From contig NCGF01000002.1 of the NCBI GenBank assembly GCA_002281485.1, forward strand, positions 62,001-126,000: a stretch of DNA of 64,000 nt, in the 5' to 3' direction. Of the stretch, positions 19,601 through 27,876 are shown in pieces; position 1 is the stretch's first letter; every line of letters starts with the position of its first letter. This stretch comes from Sphingomonas sp. 28-66-16 (GTDB lineage: Bacteria; Pseudomonadota; Alphaproteobacteria; Sphingomonadales; Sphingomonadaceae). Made by a program: the position numbers and the translations under genes. The notes beneath the pieces were generated by a model. The model worked only from the letters and a program-made list of their open reading frames with translations, ran no database searches and was not told the DNA's origin.

Positions 19601-20092
19601 CGCGAGGGCCGGCAGCGGCTGCTTGCCGCGTTCGCAGCCGTCGACGGACATTTCCGGCGGCTGTTCACGACGCTGTTCAACGGCGGCCAGGCGCATCTGG
19701 CGCTGGTCGATTCGGATGATCCGCTCGAGGCGGGGCTCGAAATCATGGCGCAGCCGCCGGGCAAGAAGCTGCAATCGCTCACCCTGCTGTCGGGCGGCGA
19801 GCAGGCATTGACGGCGGTGGCGCTGATCTTCGGGCTGTTCCTCACCAATCCCGCGCCGATCTGCGTGCTCGACGAGGTCGATGCGCCGCTCGACGACGCC
19901 AATATCGAGCGCTTCTGCGATCTGCTCGACGCGATGACGCGCGAAACGGCGACGCGCTATCTGATCGTCACCCACAATGCGGTGACGATGAGCCGGATGC
20001 ACCGGCTGTTCGGGGTGACGATGATCGAGCAGGGCGTGAGCCGGCTCGTGTCGGTCGATCTCGGCGGGGCGACCTCGCTGCTCGCGGCGTGA
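16685..20092 (+). CDS. smc: Chromosome segregation ATPase SMC
   Basis: Condensin core subunit that organises and segregates the chromosome, working with ScpA and ScpB. The 1135-residue protein has Walker A GPNGCGKSN (31-39), two very Ala/Arg/Glu-rich coiled-coil arms (about 165-490 and 650-930), a hinge in the middle (about 495-640, with LDQLRPDPGYERALAAALGD), the ABC signature LSGGEQ (1035-1040) and Walker B VLDEVDA (1061-1067). The start is GTG at 16685. The very high GC content of the coiled-coil region creates long stop-free antisense frames. Confidence 0.96.
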   Translation: MQIKRLRLTGFKSFVDPADLRIEPGLTGIVGPNGCGKSNLLEALRWTMGENSAKSMRGAGMEDVIFAGTATRPQRDFAEVSILVDGTADDSDETEIVRRIERGAGSAYRVNGRDVRAKDVSLLFADSATGAHSPALVSQGRIGAIISARPGERRAMLEEAAGIAGLHVRRKDAEQRLRATEANLEKLGELITEQEARAAALRRQAKQAERYRALSDQIRVAEARMIFARWRDAAHAADLARKEAAEAEARVGDAAEAQRAAAAHQTQATDRLAAARAAALHARDRASEAAHQLATLRTERASVDRRIEALAEARARIVTDRERESALAHDAAEALARIADEARAIEARMAEAVARQPLLDRTLAEAERAARDAEVALAQALAAQASEAADARVAQAALTAARTRLDRAERDRARVIAEAKAVGEIAPLVAERKAASDARAQALHHAEAARQALARTDGQERAAIDSRDRAQSARAAAHAELAAIDSESVALAKATRSTGKDRVLDQLRPDPGYERALAAALGDDLEAGLDPAALHYWGGAAASPDDPGVPADTVPLARHVAAPDALARRLAQIVVAESDAGQPLAVGQRLVTMAGTLRRWDGYVAKTGGAAAAERLERMNRLRALEASRAPAARAVDAADAELARIDATILDARRAAVEARRVLDAAETSARDAGRAEDRLASAIERIEAQRADLDGRARRIDADHDEAAAEVRRAESVAAALPDGSATRTQVALLQREAEVHRRAVAQAQTDRAALDREMAVDRERLAAGQADARSWRTRSGEAARRIADMARRAETMEEEAGILAARPAILDRQLGELQVTHATARADAEAALAAERAGEAALRETEEIARVAAEALSQAREARAGAAARAENQELRRIEMGRVSGERFECPPPLLPERAGFREDEIRTPADEATRHERLTLERERIGPVNLVAETELAEIEAASTANATERDELVQAVHRLRGSIGTLNREGRQRLLAAFAAVDGHFRRLFTTLFNGGQAHLALVDSDDPLEAGLEIMAQPPGKKLQSLTLLSGGEQALTAVALIFGLFLTNPAPICVLDEVDAPLDDANIERFCDLLDAMTRETATRYLIVTHNAVTMSRMHRLFGVTMIEQGVSRLVSVDLGGATSLLAA

Positions 20093-20096
20093 CGCC

Positions 20097-20564
20097 TCAG
20101 AGGTTTTTGGTCATCCGGTAATTGTGGATCGGCACGCCAGCGATGTCGAAATCGCGGCGCGCCTCCTCGACGAAGCCCCGGCGCAGGAAGAATCGCCGCG
20201 CCGGTTCGCTTGCCTCGACATACAGCATCGCGATCGCCTCATCGCGCGCGATCCGTTCGAGCGCGTCGTAGAGCGCGATCGTCAGGCCCGTGCCGGCGTG
20301 GTCGGGATGGCAATAGAAATGGTCGATATGGCCGTCGCGCTCGAGATCGCCATAGGCGAGCGGCGTATCGTCGTCGTCGACGGCGACCAGAAGCCGCCGT
20401 CCATCGGCAGCCCTGGCAAGATAGCGGGCAGGATCGGGCGCCGCCGGGCTCCATGCGCCGCGCTGATGCGGGGTATAATCGCGGGCCGCAAGCCGGTGGA
20501 CAGCGGCGTGGAACAGCGCCGCGAGCGCGGGCGCGTCAGACGATTCGAAAAGACGGATCGGCAT
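20097..20564 (-). CDS. GNAT-family N-acetyltransferase
   Basis: A 155-residue protein of the acetyl-CoA-dependent GNAT fold; the cofactor loop is in CHPDHAGTGL (about 86-95) and the C-terminal part has LYVEASEPARRFFLRRGF, typical of GNAT helix 4. The substrate is unknown. The ATG at 20564 (MPIRLFESSD) starts the recognisable domain; the open frame extends upstream through a terminator and into the next gene and is not used. It is convergent with smc (4 bases apart). Confidence 0.85.
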   Translation of the reverse strand: MPIRLFESSDAPALAALFHAAVHRLAARDYTPHQRGAWSPAAPDPARYLARAADGRRLLVAVDDDDTPLAYGDLERDGHIDHFYCHPDHAGTGLTIALYDALERIARDEAIAMLYVEASEPARRFFLRRGFVEEARRDFDIAGVPIHNYRMTKNL

Positions 20565-20620
20565 GTTTCGCGGCCATGGGCTGCCGCCTCGGCCAGCGCT
20601 GGCCAGTCCGTTCGCCACGC

Positions 20621-20653
20621 AAAAAAACGGCGGCCCGATGGCCGCCGTTTTCT
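20621..20653. terminator. Bidirectional rho-independent terminator
   Basis: AAAACGGCGGCC and GGCCGCCGTTTT (20624-20651) form a perfect 12-base stem around a CGAT loop, with A-tract and T-tract on the two sides. It lies just downstream of the leftward 86-residue gene and upstream of the GNAT gene, so it most likely ends the former. Confidence 0.85.
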
Positions 20654-20671
20654 CGTGTCGAAGGGCCAGGA

Positions 20672-20932
20672 TCAGCGGCTGGCAGGGGCGCTGTCGGTCG
20701 AGACGAAGACCACGCCAGCGATGACGCCGATCACGGCGACGGCAGGCAGGATGACGCCGGCGCCGAGCACCTTGTTCTTGCGCCCCGATTTGGCGCTGGC
20801 GCGCGCGGCGATCGCAGCCTTGGCGACGGGCGCGATCGACAGCGACGATGCCGCGTTGTGCGCCGAAGCAGCAAATGGCGCGACGGCCATGGTCGTGGCG
20901 GAAAGCACGGCAACAATCTGCTTGATGGTCAT
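20672..20932 (-). CDS. Small exported or membrane protein, unknown function
   Basis: An 86-residue protein not recognised as a known family. Residues 1-24 look like a signal peptide (ending ASAHN), then a Lys/Ala-rich stretch (about 38-55, ARASAKSGRKNK) and one hydrophobic segment (about 56-77). After signal cleavage it would be a tiny single-pass membrane protein. It has its own terminator and stands alone, suggesting independent and perhaps strong expression. Confidence 0.65.
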   Translation of the reverse strand: MTIKQIVAVLSATTMAVAPFAASAHNAASSLSIAPVAKAAIAARASAKSGRKNKVLGAGVILPAVAVIGVIAGVVFVSTDSAPASR

Positions 20933-20945
20933 GACGAACCCCCAT

Positions 20946-21265
20946 TGGTTGGCAAAGTCAGGGGCCGGGTATCAATTTTCCGGGAACGGCGCCAGCCTGA
21001 TCGACCCGAAATCGGCGCGATGTTGCACTGCAACGCATTTTCCCGGAAAGGGGTTGCCAATCTGCAACGCCGGGGCGGGCGGCTTGGCTGGACAGGTCCG
21101 GCGACAAACGGCCGGGGCGGCGACGCGCCCCGGGTGGAGGGACCTGATCGCGTGGCTGGGGTGTTGGTATCGGTCAGCGCTCCCGGCCCGGGCGCAAGCC
21201 GCGCAGGACGATCATGCCGTGAACGATAAGTCCCCCGCCCCTGCCATTCGACCCGGAGCGCAACG
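20946..21265. other. Intergenic region without a recognisable gene
   Basis: This 320-base stretch separates two divergently transcribed small genes, so it should hold both promoters. I see short repeated words (TTTTCCCGGAAA near 21041, TTTTCCGGGAA near 20975; TTGCACTGCAACGC and TTGCCAATCTGCAACGC) but no clear coding region or strong hairpin. Confidence 0.4.
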
Positions 21266-21619
21266 ATGAACCTGCCTGCCATCTACCATAGCTGGATCGA
21301 CTGGATCGGCGACGGCACCGGGCTTCCCGATACCGTGCTTCACATTCATGCCGGCATGGCGATCCTGCTGCTCGCCCGGGTCGTGACGCGGCGCTCGCTC
21401 GGGACCTTCGTGCCGCTGTCGGTGGTCACGGTGGCGGAATTGCTCAACGAGGTGATGGACCGGCTCAATTTCGGCTCGTGGCGCTGGCCCGATACCAGCA
21501 GCGACATCGCCAACACCCTGTTCTGGCCGCTCGTCATCTGCGTCGCGGTGCGCATCCGCCCGCTCGTCGGTCCCGGCTGGCGCGCGCAGTCTCCCCTTGG
21601 GGCGCGGGCCGAGGCGTGA
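21266..21619 (+). CDS. Small membrane protein, unknown function
   Basis: A 117-residue protein with two or three predicted membrane helices (about 22-40, 45-63 and 82-98). No family is recognised. The segment HIHAGMAILLLARV and the later LLNEVMDRLNFGSWRWPDT suggest a VanZ-like or integral small membrane family, but this is weak. The gene lies 13 bases before the ABC-F gene and may be co-transcribed with it. Confidence 0.65.
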   Translation: MNLPAIYHSWIDWIGDGTGLPDTVLHIHAGMAILLLARVVTRRSLGTFVPLSVVTVAELLNEVMDRLNFGSWRWPDTSSDIANTLFWPLVICVAVRIRPLVGPGWRAQSPLGARAEA

Positions 21620-21632
21620 TAGGCGCGCGCCC

Positions 21633-23507
21633 ATGCTCAATATCAATGGCATCACGGTGCGCCTTGGCGGGCGAACGATTCTCGATCGCGCGAGTGCCTC
21701 GCTGCCGCAGCGCAGCCGCGTCGGGCTGATCGGCCGCAACGGCGCCGGCAAATCGACGCTGATGAAGGTGATGATCGGCGCGCTCGATCCCGACGACGGC
21801 GAGATCGAGATGCCGCGCAAGACGCGGATCGGCTATCTCCAGCAGGAAGCGCCCCACGGCACCAAGACGCCGATCGAAACCGTGCTCGAGGCCGATGCCG
21901 AGCGCGCCGCGCTGTTCGCCGAGGCAGAGACCTGCGCCGATCCCGACCGGCTCGGCCATATCTATGAGCGGCTCAACGCGATCGACGCCTATACCGCCGA
22001 GGCACGCGCCGCGCGCATCCTGGTCGGTCTGGGGTTCGACGAGGAAATGCAGCAGCGCCCGCTCGACAGCTATTCGGGCGGGTGGAAGATGCGCGTCGCG
22101 CTCGCCGCCCTGCTCTTTTCCGAGCCCGACCTGCTGCTCCTCGACGAGCCCTCGAACCACCTCGATCTCGAAGCGACCCTGTGGCTCGAAAGCTTCCTCA
22201 AGGCCTATCCGGGCATGATGGTGGTGATCAGCCACGAGCGCGATCTGCTCAACAACGTCGTCGACAACATCCTCCATCTCGAGGGCGGCAAGGTCACGCT
22301 CTATGCCGGCGGCTACGACAGTTTCGAGCGCCAGCGCGCCGAACGCGCGGCCCAGCTCGCGGCCGCGCGCGCGAGCCAGGATGCGCAGCGCGCCAAGCTG
22401 CAGGAATATATCGCCAAGAATTCGGCACGCGCCTCGACCGCGAAACAGGCCCAGTCACGCCAGAAGATGCTCGCCAAGATGCAGCCGATCGCGGCGATGG
22501 CCGAGGATCCGACCCTGAGCTTCGAATTTCCGAGCCCCGACGAATTGAAGCCGCCGCTCGTCACGCTCGACATGGCGAGCGTGGGCTATACCGAGGACAA
22601 GCCGATCCTCCGCCGCCTCAACCTGCGGCTCGATCCCGACGACCGGATCGCGCTGCTCGGGCGCAACGGCAACGGCAAGACGACGCTCGCGCGGCTGCTC
22701 GCGGCGCAGCTCGCGCCGATGGAGGGCGGCATGACCGCCTCGGGCAAGATGCGCGTCGGCTATTTCACCCAATATCAGGTCGAGGAGCTCGACGGCGACG
22801 ATACCCCGCTCGAGCACATGACCCGGATGATGAGCGGCAAGACCCCCGCCGCGGTGCGCGGACAGCTCGGCCGGTTCGGCTTTTCGGGCGCCAAGGCGAC
22901 CACCAAGGTGGGCCGGCTCTCGGGCGGCGAGCGCGCGCGGCTCGCGCTCGCGCTGATCACCCGCGATGCCCCGCACATGCTGATCCTCGACGAGCCGACC
23001 AACCATCTCGACGTCGACGCGCGCGAGGCGCTCGTCCAGGCGCTCAACGCCTATGACGGTGCCGTCGTCGTCGTCAGCCATGATCGCCACATGATCGAGC
23101 TGACCGCCGATCGCCTCGTGCTGGTCGATGACGGGACCGCGAAGGAATATGCCGGCAGCCTCGACGATTATACCGATCTGATCCTAGGGCGGAACCAGCC
23201 CAAGGCCGAAGGCGGCGCGGGCAAGGGCGGCAGCAAGAAGGACAAGAAGGCCGCCGCGCAGGAACGCGAGCGCGCGGTCGCGCTCAAGAAGGCCGCGCAC
23301 GAGGCCGAGCAGGCGGTGATCAAGCTCACCAGCCAGCGCAGCGCGATCGATCGGGCGATGTTCGATCCCGCGGGCGCCGAGCCGTGGCTGTCGAAACTGT
23401 CGATGAGCGAGCTCGGCCAGCGCCGTGCCGAGGTCGAGACCAAGCTCGAGGCCGCCGAGGCCGCATGGCTTGCGGCAAGCGAGGCGCTCGAGGAGGTCAC
23501 GGCATGA
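21633..23507 (+). CDS. ABC-F family ATPase (Uup/YheS type)
   Basis: A 624-residue soluble protein with two ABC ATPase domains and no membrane segment. The first has Walker A GRNGAGKS (34-41), signature YSGGWKMR and Walker B LLLDEPSNHLD. The second has GRNGNGKT, LSGGERAR and LILDEPTNHLD. The interdomain linker (about 225-305) and a C-terminal Lys-rich coiled coil (about 530-624) match ABC-F translation factors acting at the ribosome. The ATG at 21633 begins family homology. The exact subfamily is not assigned. Confidence 0.93.
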   Translation: MLNINGITVRLGGRTILDRASASLPQRSRVGLIGRNGAGKSTLMKVMIGALDPDDGEIEMPRKTRIGYLQQEAPHGTKTPIETVLEADAERAALFAEAETCADPDRLGHIYERLNAIDAYTAEARAARILVGLGFDEEMQQRPLDSYSGGWKMRVALAALLFSEPDLLLLDEPSNHLDLEATLWLESFLKAYPGMMVVISHERDLLNNVVDNILHLEGGKVTLYAGGYDSFERQRAERAAQLAAARASQDAQRAKLQEYIAKNSARASTAKQAQSRQKMLAKMQPIAAMAEDPTLSFEFPSPDELKPPLVTLDMASVGYTEDKPILRRLNLRLDPDDRIALLGRNGNGKTTLARLLAAQLAPMEGGMTASGKMRVGYFTQYQVEELDGDDTPLEHMTRMMSGKTPAAVRGQLGRFGFSGAKATTKVGRLSGGERARLALALITRDAPHMLILDEPTNHLDVDAREALVQALNAYDGAVVVVSHDRHMIELTADRLVLVDDGTAKEYAGSLDDYTDLILGRNQPKAEGGAGKGGSKKDKKAAAQERERAVALKKAAHEAEQAVIKLTSQRSAIDRAMFDPAGAEPWLSKLSMSELGQRRAEVETKLEAAEAAWLAASEALEEVTA

Positions 23508-23538
23508 GCGCATCGGCGACGCGGGCGGGACAAGATCG

Positions 23539-25179
23539 ATGCTGCGCCTTTCGGAGCTGAAGCTCCCGCTCGGCCATCCGCCCGGAGCGCTGCGCGCCGC
23601 CGTGCTGGCGCGGCTGGGGATCGCCGACGAGGCGCTGCACGAGGTGACGATCGCGCGCCGCGCTAATGATGCGCGGCGCAAGACCGCGATCCTGATGGTC
23701 TATACGGTCGACGTGCGCGTCGCCGACGAGCCCGCGCTGCTGACGCGCTTTGCCGGCGATCCGCATGTCAGGCCGACCCCCGATACCGACTATCGCTTCG
23801 TCGCGCGGGCGCCGGCAGGATCGCCGGTGCAGCGGCCGATCGTGATCGGCACCGGCCCGTGCGGGCTGTTTGCCGGGCTGATCCTCGCGCAGATGGGGTT
23901 CCGCCCGATCATCGTCGAACGCGGCAAGCTGGTGCGCGAGCGCACCAAGGACACCTGGGGGCTGTGGCGGCGCGGGGTGCTCGATCCCGAATCGAACGTC
24001 CAGTTCGGCGAAGGCGGCGCGGGCACTTTTTCGGACGGCAAATTGTGGAGCCAGGTCAAGGATCCGCGCCATCTCGGCCGCAAGGTGCTCACCGAATTCG
24101 TCAAGGCGGGCGCCCCGCCCGAGATCCTCACCGAGGCGCACCCGCACATCGGCACCTTCCGGCTGGTGACGATGGTCGAGCATATGCGCGCGACGATCGA
24201 GGCGCTCGGCGGCGAGTATCGTTTCGGGCAACGGGTCGACGATATCGATGTCGCGACCGGGCCCGACGGCAGCCGGCGACTGCGCGGCCTCACGCTCCAT
24301 TCCGGCGAGCATCTCGACGCCGATCATGTCGTCCTCGCGATCGGCCACAGCGCGCGCGACAGTTTCGCGATGCTCCATGCGCGCGGCGTTCATATCGAGG
24401 CCAAGCCCTTCTCGATCGGCGTGCGCATCGAGCACCCCCAGGCCTGGATCGACAAGGCGCGGTTCGGGGCCTGCGCGAAACATCCCGATCTCGGCGCGGC
24501 GGCCTATACGCTGTCGCATCACTGCGCCGATCGGCGCACCGTCTACAGCTTCTGCATGTGCCCCGGCGGCCGGGTGGTGGCGGCGACGTCGGAGCCGGGC
24601 CGGGTCGTCACCAACGGCATGAGCCAATATTCGCGCGCCGAGTTCAACGCCAATTCGGGGCTCGTCGTGGGCATCGACCCCGATCGCGACTATCCGGGGC
24701 ATCCGCTCGGAGGGATCGATCTCCAGCGGCGGCTCGAGGAAAAGGCGTTCGTCGCCGGCGGGTCGAGCTATGCCGCACCCGGTCAGCGCGTCGGCGATTT
24801 CCTCGCCGGGCGGCCCTCGACCGCGCTCGGCGCGGTGATCCCCTCGTACAAGCCCGGCGTGACGATGACCGATCTCGCCGAATGCCTGCCCGATTTCGTC
24901 ATCGCCGCGATCCGCGAAGCGCTGCCCGTGTTCGGGCGCCAGATTGCCGGCTATGATCACCCCGACGCCGTGATGACCGGAGTCGAAACGCGGACCTCGT
25001 CGCCGATCCGGATCACCCGCGGGCGCGATTTCCAGAGCCTCAACACCGCCGGGCTGTTCCCGGCGGGCGAGGGGGCGGGCTATGCCGGCGGGATCCTTTC
25101 GGCAGCGATCGACGGCATCAAGGTCGCCGAAGCAGTCGCGCTGAGCCTGACCGGCGGCATGCGGGCCGACGCCGCCTGA
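23539..25179 (+). CDS. NAD(P)/FAD-dependent oxidoreductase, uncharacterised flavoprotein family
   Basis: A 546-residue protein with a small N-terminal domain (about 1-90), then a dinucleotide-binding Rossmann motif (VIGTGPCGLFAG, about 100-111) and ERGK, and a C-terminal FAD-binding part (GLFPAGEGAGYAGGI, about 510-524). It resembles the widespread bacterial family of FAD-dependent proteins annotated as dehydrogenase-like with no known reaction. The ATG at 23539 follows the ABC-F stop by 31 bases. Confidence 0.85.
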   Translation: MLRLSELKLPLGHPPGALRAAVLARLGIADEALHEVTIARRANDARRKTAILMVYTVDVRVADEPALLTRFAGDPHVRPTPDTDYRFVARAPAGSPVQRPIVIGTGPCGLFAGLILAQMGFRPIIVERGKLVRERTKDTWGLWRRGVLDPESNVQFGEGGAGTFSDGKLWSQVKDPRHLGRKVLTEFVKAGAPPEILTEAHPHIGTFRLVTMVEHMRATIEALGGEYRFGQRVDDIDVATGPDGSRRLRGLTLHSGEHLDADHVVLAIGHSARDSFAMLHARGVHIEAKPFSIGVRIEHPQAWIDKARFGACAKHPDLGAAAYTLSHHCADRRTVYSFCMCPGGRVVAATSEPGRVVTNGMSQYSRAEFNANSGLVVGIDPDRDYPGHPLGGIDLQRRLEEKAFVAGGSSYAAPGQRVGDFLAGRPSTALGAVIPSYKPGVTMTDLAECLPDFVIAAIREALPVFGRQIAGYDHPDAVMTGVETRTSSPIRITRGRDFQSLNTAGLFPAGEGAGYAGGILSAAIDGIKVAEAVALSLTGGMRADAA

Positions 25180-25209
25180 CGCGTGGGCCGTTTAGAGCGG
25201 GATGAAGCT

Positions 25210-25288
25210 TCCGTTCGCGTCGAGCGAAGTCGAGACACCCTGCGGGGCGATGGTGGCAAGTTTCTCGACTGCGCCCGAAACGAACGGG
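25210..25288. repeat. Intergenic palindromic repeat (CCGTTCG..CGAACGG)
   Basis: Outer arms CCGTTCG (25211-25217) and CGAACGG (25281-25287) enclose inner near-complementary segments, GTCGAGCGAAGTCGAGA (25219-25235) and TCTCGACT (25263-25270). The about 78-base imperfect palindrome, with GTCGAGCGAAGTCGAGACACC, is a dispersed repeat type familiar from sphingomonad genomes (general knowledge). It sits between convergent genes. Confidence 0.6.
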
Positions 25289-25309
25289 TCAAGGTCGAGG
25301 CGTCACCCT

Positions 25310-25984
25310 CTAGGGCGCCGGCGCCTCGGCCGCGCGGCGCGCGGTGACGATCTTGACCGGGGCGGCGATCATCTGGCCCTTCATGAAGCCCTCGCCCAGC
25401 GTCGGCGAGAGCGGCGCCTCGAAAATCTTGAGCGCGACGTCCTGACCCTCGACCAGATGGCCGAACGCGGCGTAGCCGGCATTGTCGCCGGCGGCCTCGG
25501 GATGCGCGTCGAGCCCGGGCATGTCGACGAGCAGGATCGAGAAATCGCCGGTCGCGGTGCCGGGCGCGTAGCGCGCCATCGAGATCGTCCACGCCTTGTG
25601 GAGAATCCCGGTCTGGCTGGTCGGCTCGTGCGCGATCGGCTTGAGGATGCGCTTGGGATCATTCTGGGTGCCACCCTGGATCAGGCCGTTGGGCTGCTTG
25701 CCCCAGTCGAGCCGCATCGCCCGGTAAAAGCTGGTGCCGTCGAATCGCTTCTGATCGACATAGGCGATGAAATTCTCGGTCGTCACCGGCGCGTGGAGGT
25801 GATCGAGTTCGAGCGTGATCGGGCCGAGTTCGGTAGTGAGCACGACGCGGATCGTGTCGCCGATCGGCAGCGGCGCCGGGGCGGGCTTCGATGCCGGCGC
25901 CGGTTTGCGCCTGGGCGCCGCGTCGGCGGTGACCGGCGCGAGCAGGGTGAGGGCGGCGGCGGCAAGCGCGAGTCGAATCATCAT
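25310..25984 (-). CDS. Periplasmic cyclophilin-type peptidyl-prolyl isomerase
   Basis: A 224-residue exported protein with a signal peptide (1-22, ending ADAA), a Pro/Lys-rich linker (about 23-42) and a cyclophilin domain (about 43-215). Recognisable cyclophilin segments are FDGTSFYRAM, GLIQGGTQND and TISMARYAP. It would isomerise X-Pro bonds in envelope proteins. It is the last gene of a leftward group with the HI0933-type flavoprotein and cytochrome b561. Confidence 0.9.
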   Translation of the reverse strand: MMIRLALAAAALTLLAPVTADAAPRRKPAPASKPAPAPLPIGDTIRVVLTTELGPITLELDHLHAPVTTENFIAYVDQKRFDGTSFYRAMRLDWGKQPNGLIQGGTQNDPKRILKPIAHEPTSQTGILHKAWTISMARYAPGTATGDFSILLVDMPGLDAHPEAAGDNAGYAAFGHLVEGQDVALKIFEAPLSPTLGEGFMKGQMIAAPVKIVTARRAAEAPAP

Positions 25985-26008
25985 CGGCGCATCATGCCGG
26001 GCCGGTCG

Positions 26009-27178
26009 TCAGATCGCCATCCCTGCGGCATGGCCGCTCGCCCACGCCCATTGGAAATTATAGCCGCCGAGCCAGCCGGTCACGTCGACCGCCTCGCCGA
26101 TCGCGTACAGGCCGGGCACGCGCTGCGCCGCCATCGTTTTCGACGAGAGGCCGTCGGTGGCGATGCCGCCGACGGTGACCTCTGCCTTGGCGAATCCCTC
26201 GGTGCCGTTCGGCATGAAGCGCCAGTCGCCGAGCCGCGCGGCGATATCGGTCAACTCGCGATCGGTATAGGTCACCAGCTCGCCGCCATGCGGCAGCCGC
26301 ACGGCCAGCGTGTCGGCGAGCCGCGTCGGCAGCGCGCTCGCCAGGCTGTTGCGCAGCGTGACTTTCGGCCCCGCGCGCTTCGCCGCGACCAGCCAGTCGC
26401 GCGGCCGACCCGGCAGGAAATCGATGCCGATCGCCTCGCCGTGGCGCCAATAGGACGAGAGTTGCAGGATCGCCGGCCCCGAAAGCCCGCGGTGGGTGAA
26501 CAGCGCCGCTTCCCGAAATGCCGCCTTGCCGCACCGCGCGACGACCTCGGTCGCGACCCCCGACAGGCTCTGGAACAGCGCCTCGTCCGGGCCAAGCGTC
26601 AGCGGCACCAGCGCGGGGCGGGGCTCGACCACCTTGAGGCCGAATTGCCGCGCGAGATCATAGGCAAAGCCGGTTGCGCCCATCTGCGGGATCGACGGCC
26701 CGCCGGTCGCGATCACCAGCGCGGGCGCGGATTCGGTGCGCACGCCGATGGTCACATGAAACCGCCCGTCGGCATGCGCGACCGCGCCGACCGGCGCGCC
26801 GAGCGCCAGATCGACGGCCCCCTTCGCGCATTCGTCCAGCAGCAAATTGACGATCTGCTTCGCCGATCCGTCGCAGAATAATTGCCCCAGCGTCTTTTCG
26901 TGCCAGGCGATGCCGTGCGCGTCGACCAGCGCGACGAAATCGGCCGGGGTGTAGCGGCTGAGCGCCGATTTGGCGAAATGCGGGTTGGCCGACAGGAAGC
27001 GATCGGGGGCGGTGGCGATATTGGTGAAGTTGCACCGCCCGCCGCCCGAGATCAGGATCTTCTTGCCCGGCGCATCGGCATGATCGACGAGCAGCACGCG
27101 TCGCCCGCGCTGGCCGGCGACCTGCGCGCAGAACATCCCGGCCGCCCCCGCGCCGAGGATGATCGCATCATAAGGCAA
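26009..27178 (-). CDS. HI0933/YhiN-family NAD(P)/FAD-dependent oxidoreductase
   Basis: A 389-residue flavoprotein with an N-terminal FAD-binding motif (AIILGAGAAGMFCAQVAG, 5-22), followed by KKILISGGGRCNFTN (about 39-53), characteristic of the HI0933 (BaiN/YhiN) family, and a C-terminal segment GLYAIGEAVDVTGWLGGYNFQWA. Homologues are often linked to hydride transfer on unusual substrates, but the reaction here is unknown. It lies 9 bases downstream of cytochrome b561 and 24 bases before the cyclophilin gene. Confidence 0.88.
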   Translation of the reverse strand: MPYDAIILGAGAAGMFCAQVAGQRGRRVLLVDHADAPGKKILISGGGRCNFTNIATAPDRFLSANPHFAKSALSRYTPADFVALVDAHGIAWHEKTLGQLFCDGSAKQIVNLLLDECAKGAVDLALGAPVGAVAHADGRFHVTIGVRTESAPALVIATGGPSIPQMGATGFAYDLARQFGLKVVEPRPALVPLTLGPDEALFQSLSGVATEVVARCGKAAFREAALFTHRGLSGPAILQLSSYWRHGEAIGIDFLPGRPRDWLVAAKRAGPKVTLRNSLASALPTRLADTLAVRLPHGGELVTYTDRELTDIAARLGDWRFMPNGTEGFAKAEVTVGGIATDGLSSKTMAAQRVPGLYAIGEAVDVTGWLGGYNFQWAWASGHAAGMAI

Positions 27179-27187
27179 GGGAAGCGG

Positions 27188-27760
27188 CTATTCGGGCGTG
27201 CCGGTGTACCACATCCGCTGCAGCTCGCGCTCCTTGTCGAGGAACTGGTGCTTCAGCGCGCCGGCGATATGGAGGAACACCAGGCCATAGATCGCCCAGG
27301 CGATCAGCTCATGCGCCTGGCCGAAGACGTCATGGACGGTCTTCTTGGTGGCGGGATCGAGCGCCATGATGAAGCCCAGCCTCGGCCATTCGAACAGCCC
27401 GAACAGGAACATCGGATTTTGCGCTGCCTTTTCCCACGCCGAATCCATGATCCACCCGGTCAGCGGCATCGCCAGAATGACGGCGTAGAGCAGCAAATGG
27501 GTGAGGTGGCTCAGCGTGACTTCCCACGGCCGATAGCCCGCCGGCAGGGTGGGCGGACGGTGGGTCAGCCGCCAGAGAATCCGCAGGACGACAAGGCCGA
27601 GCACGGTGATGCCGAGCGACTTGTGAAAATTGATCGCCGGGCGAACCTGGGCATCGGGGTAGAAATCCCAGGTCAACGCCAGCACCACGTTGACGACGAT
27701 GCCGATCGCCACCAGCCAGTGGAAGGTGATCGCGAGATGGGTATAGCGGCGTGCGTCCAT
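27188..27760 (-). CDS. Cytochrome b561 (di-haem membrane protein)
   Basis: A 190-residue protein with four predicted membrane helices and histidines spaced as haem b ligands (HWLVAIG near 14, HKSLGI near 50, HLTHLLLY near 88, HELIAWA and HIAGALKH near 150-170). The start ATG at 27760 is preceded by GGAGAAG; the longer frame is not used. It would move electrons between quinol and a periplasmic or flavin partner. The operator-like palindrome lies 20 bases upstream. Confidence 0.9.
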   Translation of the reverse strand: MDARRYTHLAITFHWLVAIGIVVNVVLALTWDFYPDAQVRPAINFHKSLGITVLGLVVLRILWRLTHRPPTLPAGYRPWEVTLSHLTHLLLYAVILAMPLTGWIMDSAWEKAAQNPMFLFGLFEWPRLGFIMALDPATKKTVHDVFGQAHELIAWAIYGLVFLHIAGALKHQFLDKERELQRMWYTGTPE

Positions 27761-27778
27761 GCTCTTCTCCGGTCGTAT

Positions 27779-27805
27779 ATTGCACTGCATCACAGTGCAT
27801 CACTG
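27779..27805 (-). promoter_or_regulatory. Operator-like palindrome and helical-turn direct repeat upstream of cytochrome b561
   Basis: TGCACTG (27781-27787) and CAGTGCA (27793-27799) form a perfect inverted repeat with a 5-base spacer. The same stretch contains two direct copies of TGCATCAC, at 27786-27793 and 27796-27803, exactly 10 bases (one helical turn) apart. The site lies about 20 bases upstream of the cytochrome b561 start, where a repressor would block initiation. The factor is unknown. Confidence 0.5.
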
Positions 27806-27876
27806 GTGGTTCGGTGGTGCGACCCCTAGCTTAGCGTAATCCCACGTTAATCTGAAATCGGAAAAACGCCGCCTCG

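Noticed and set aside
14975-20002. A stop-free frame of 1675 codons antisense to smc
   Set aside because: It is produced by the extreme G/C third-position bias of the Ala/Arg/Glu-rich coiled-coil; the translation is a typical low-complexity Arg/Gly/His/Asp shadow and the sense frame is a clear SMC.
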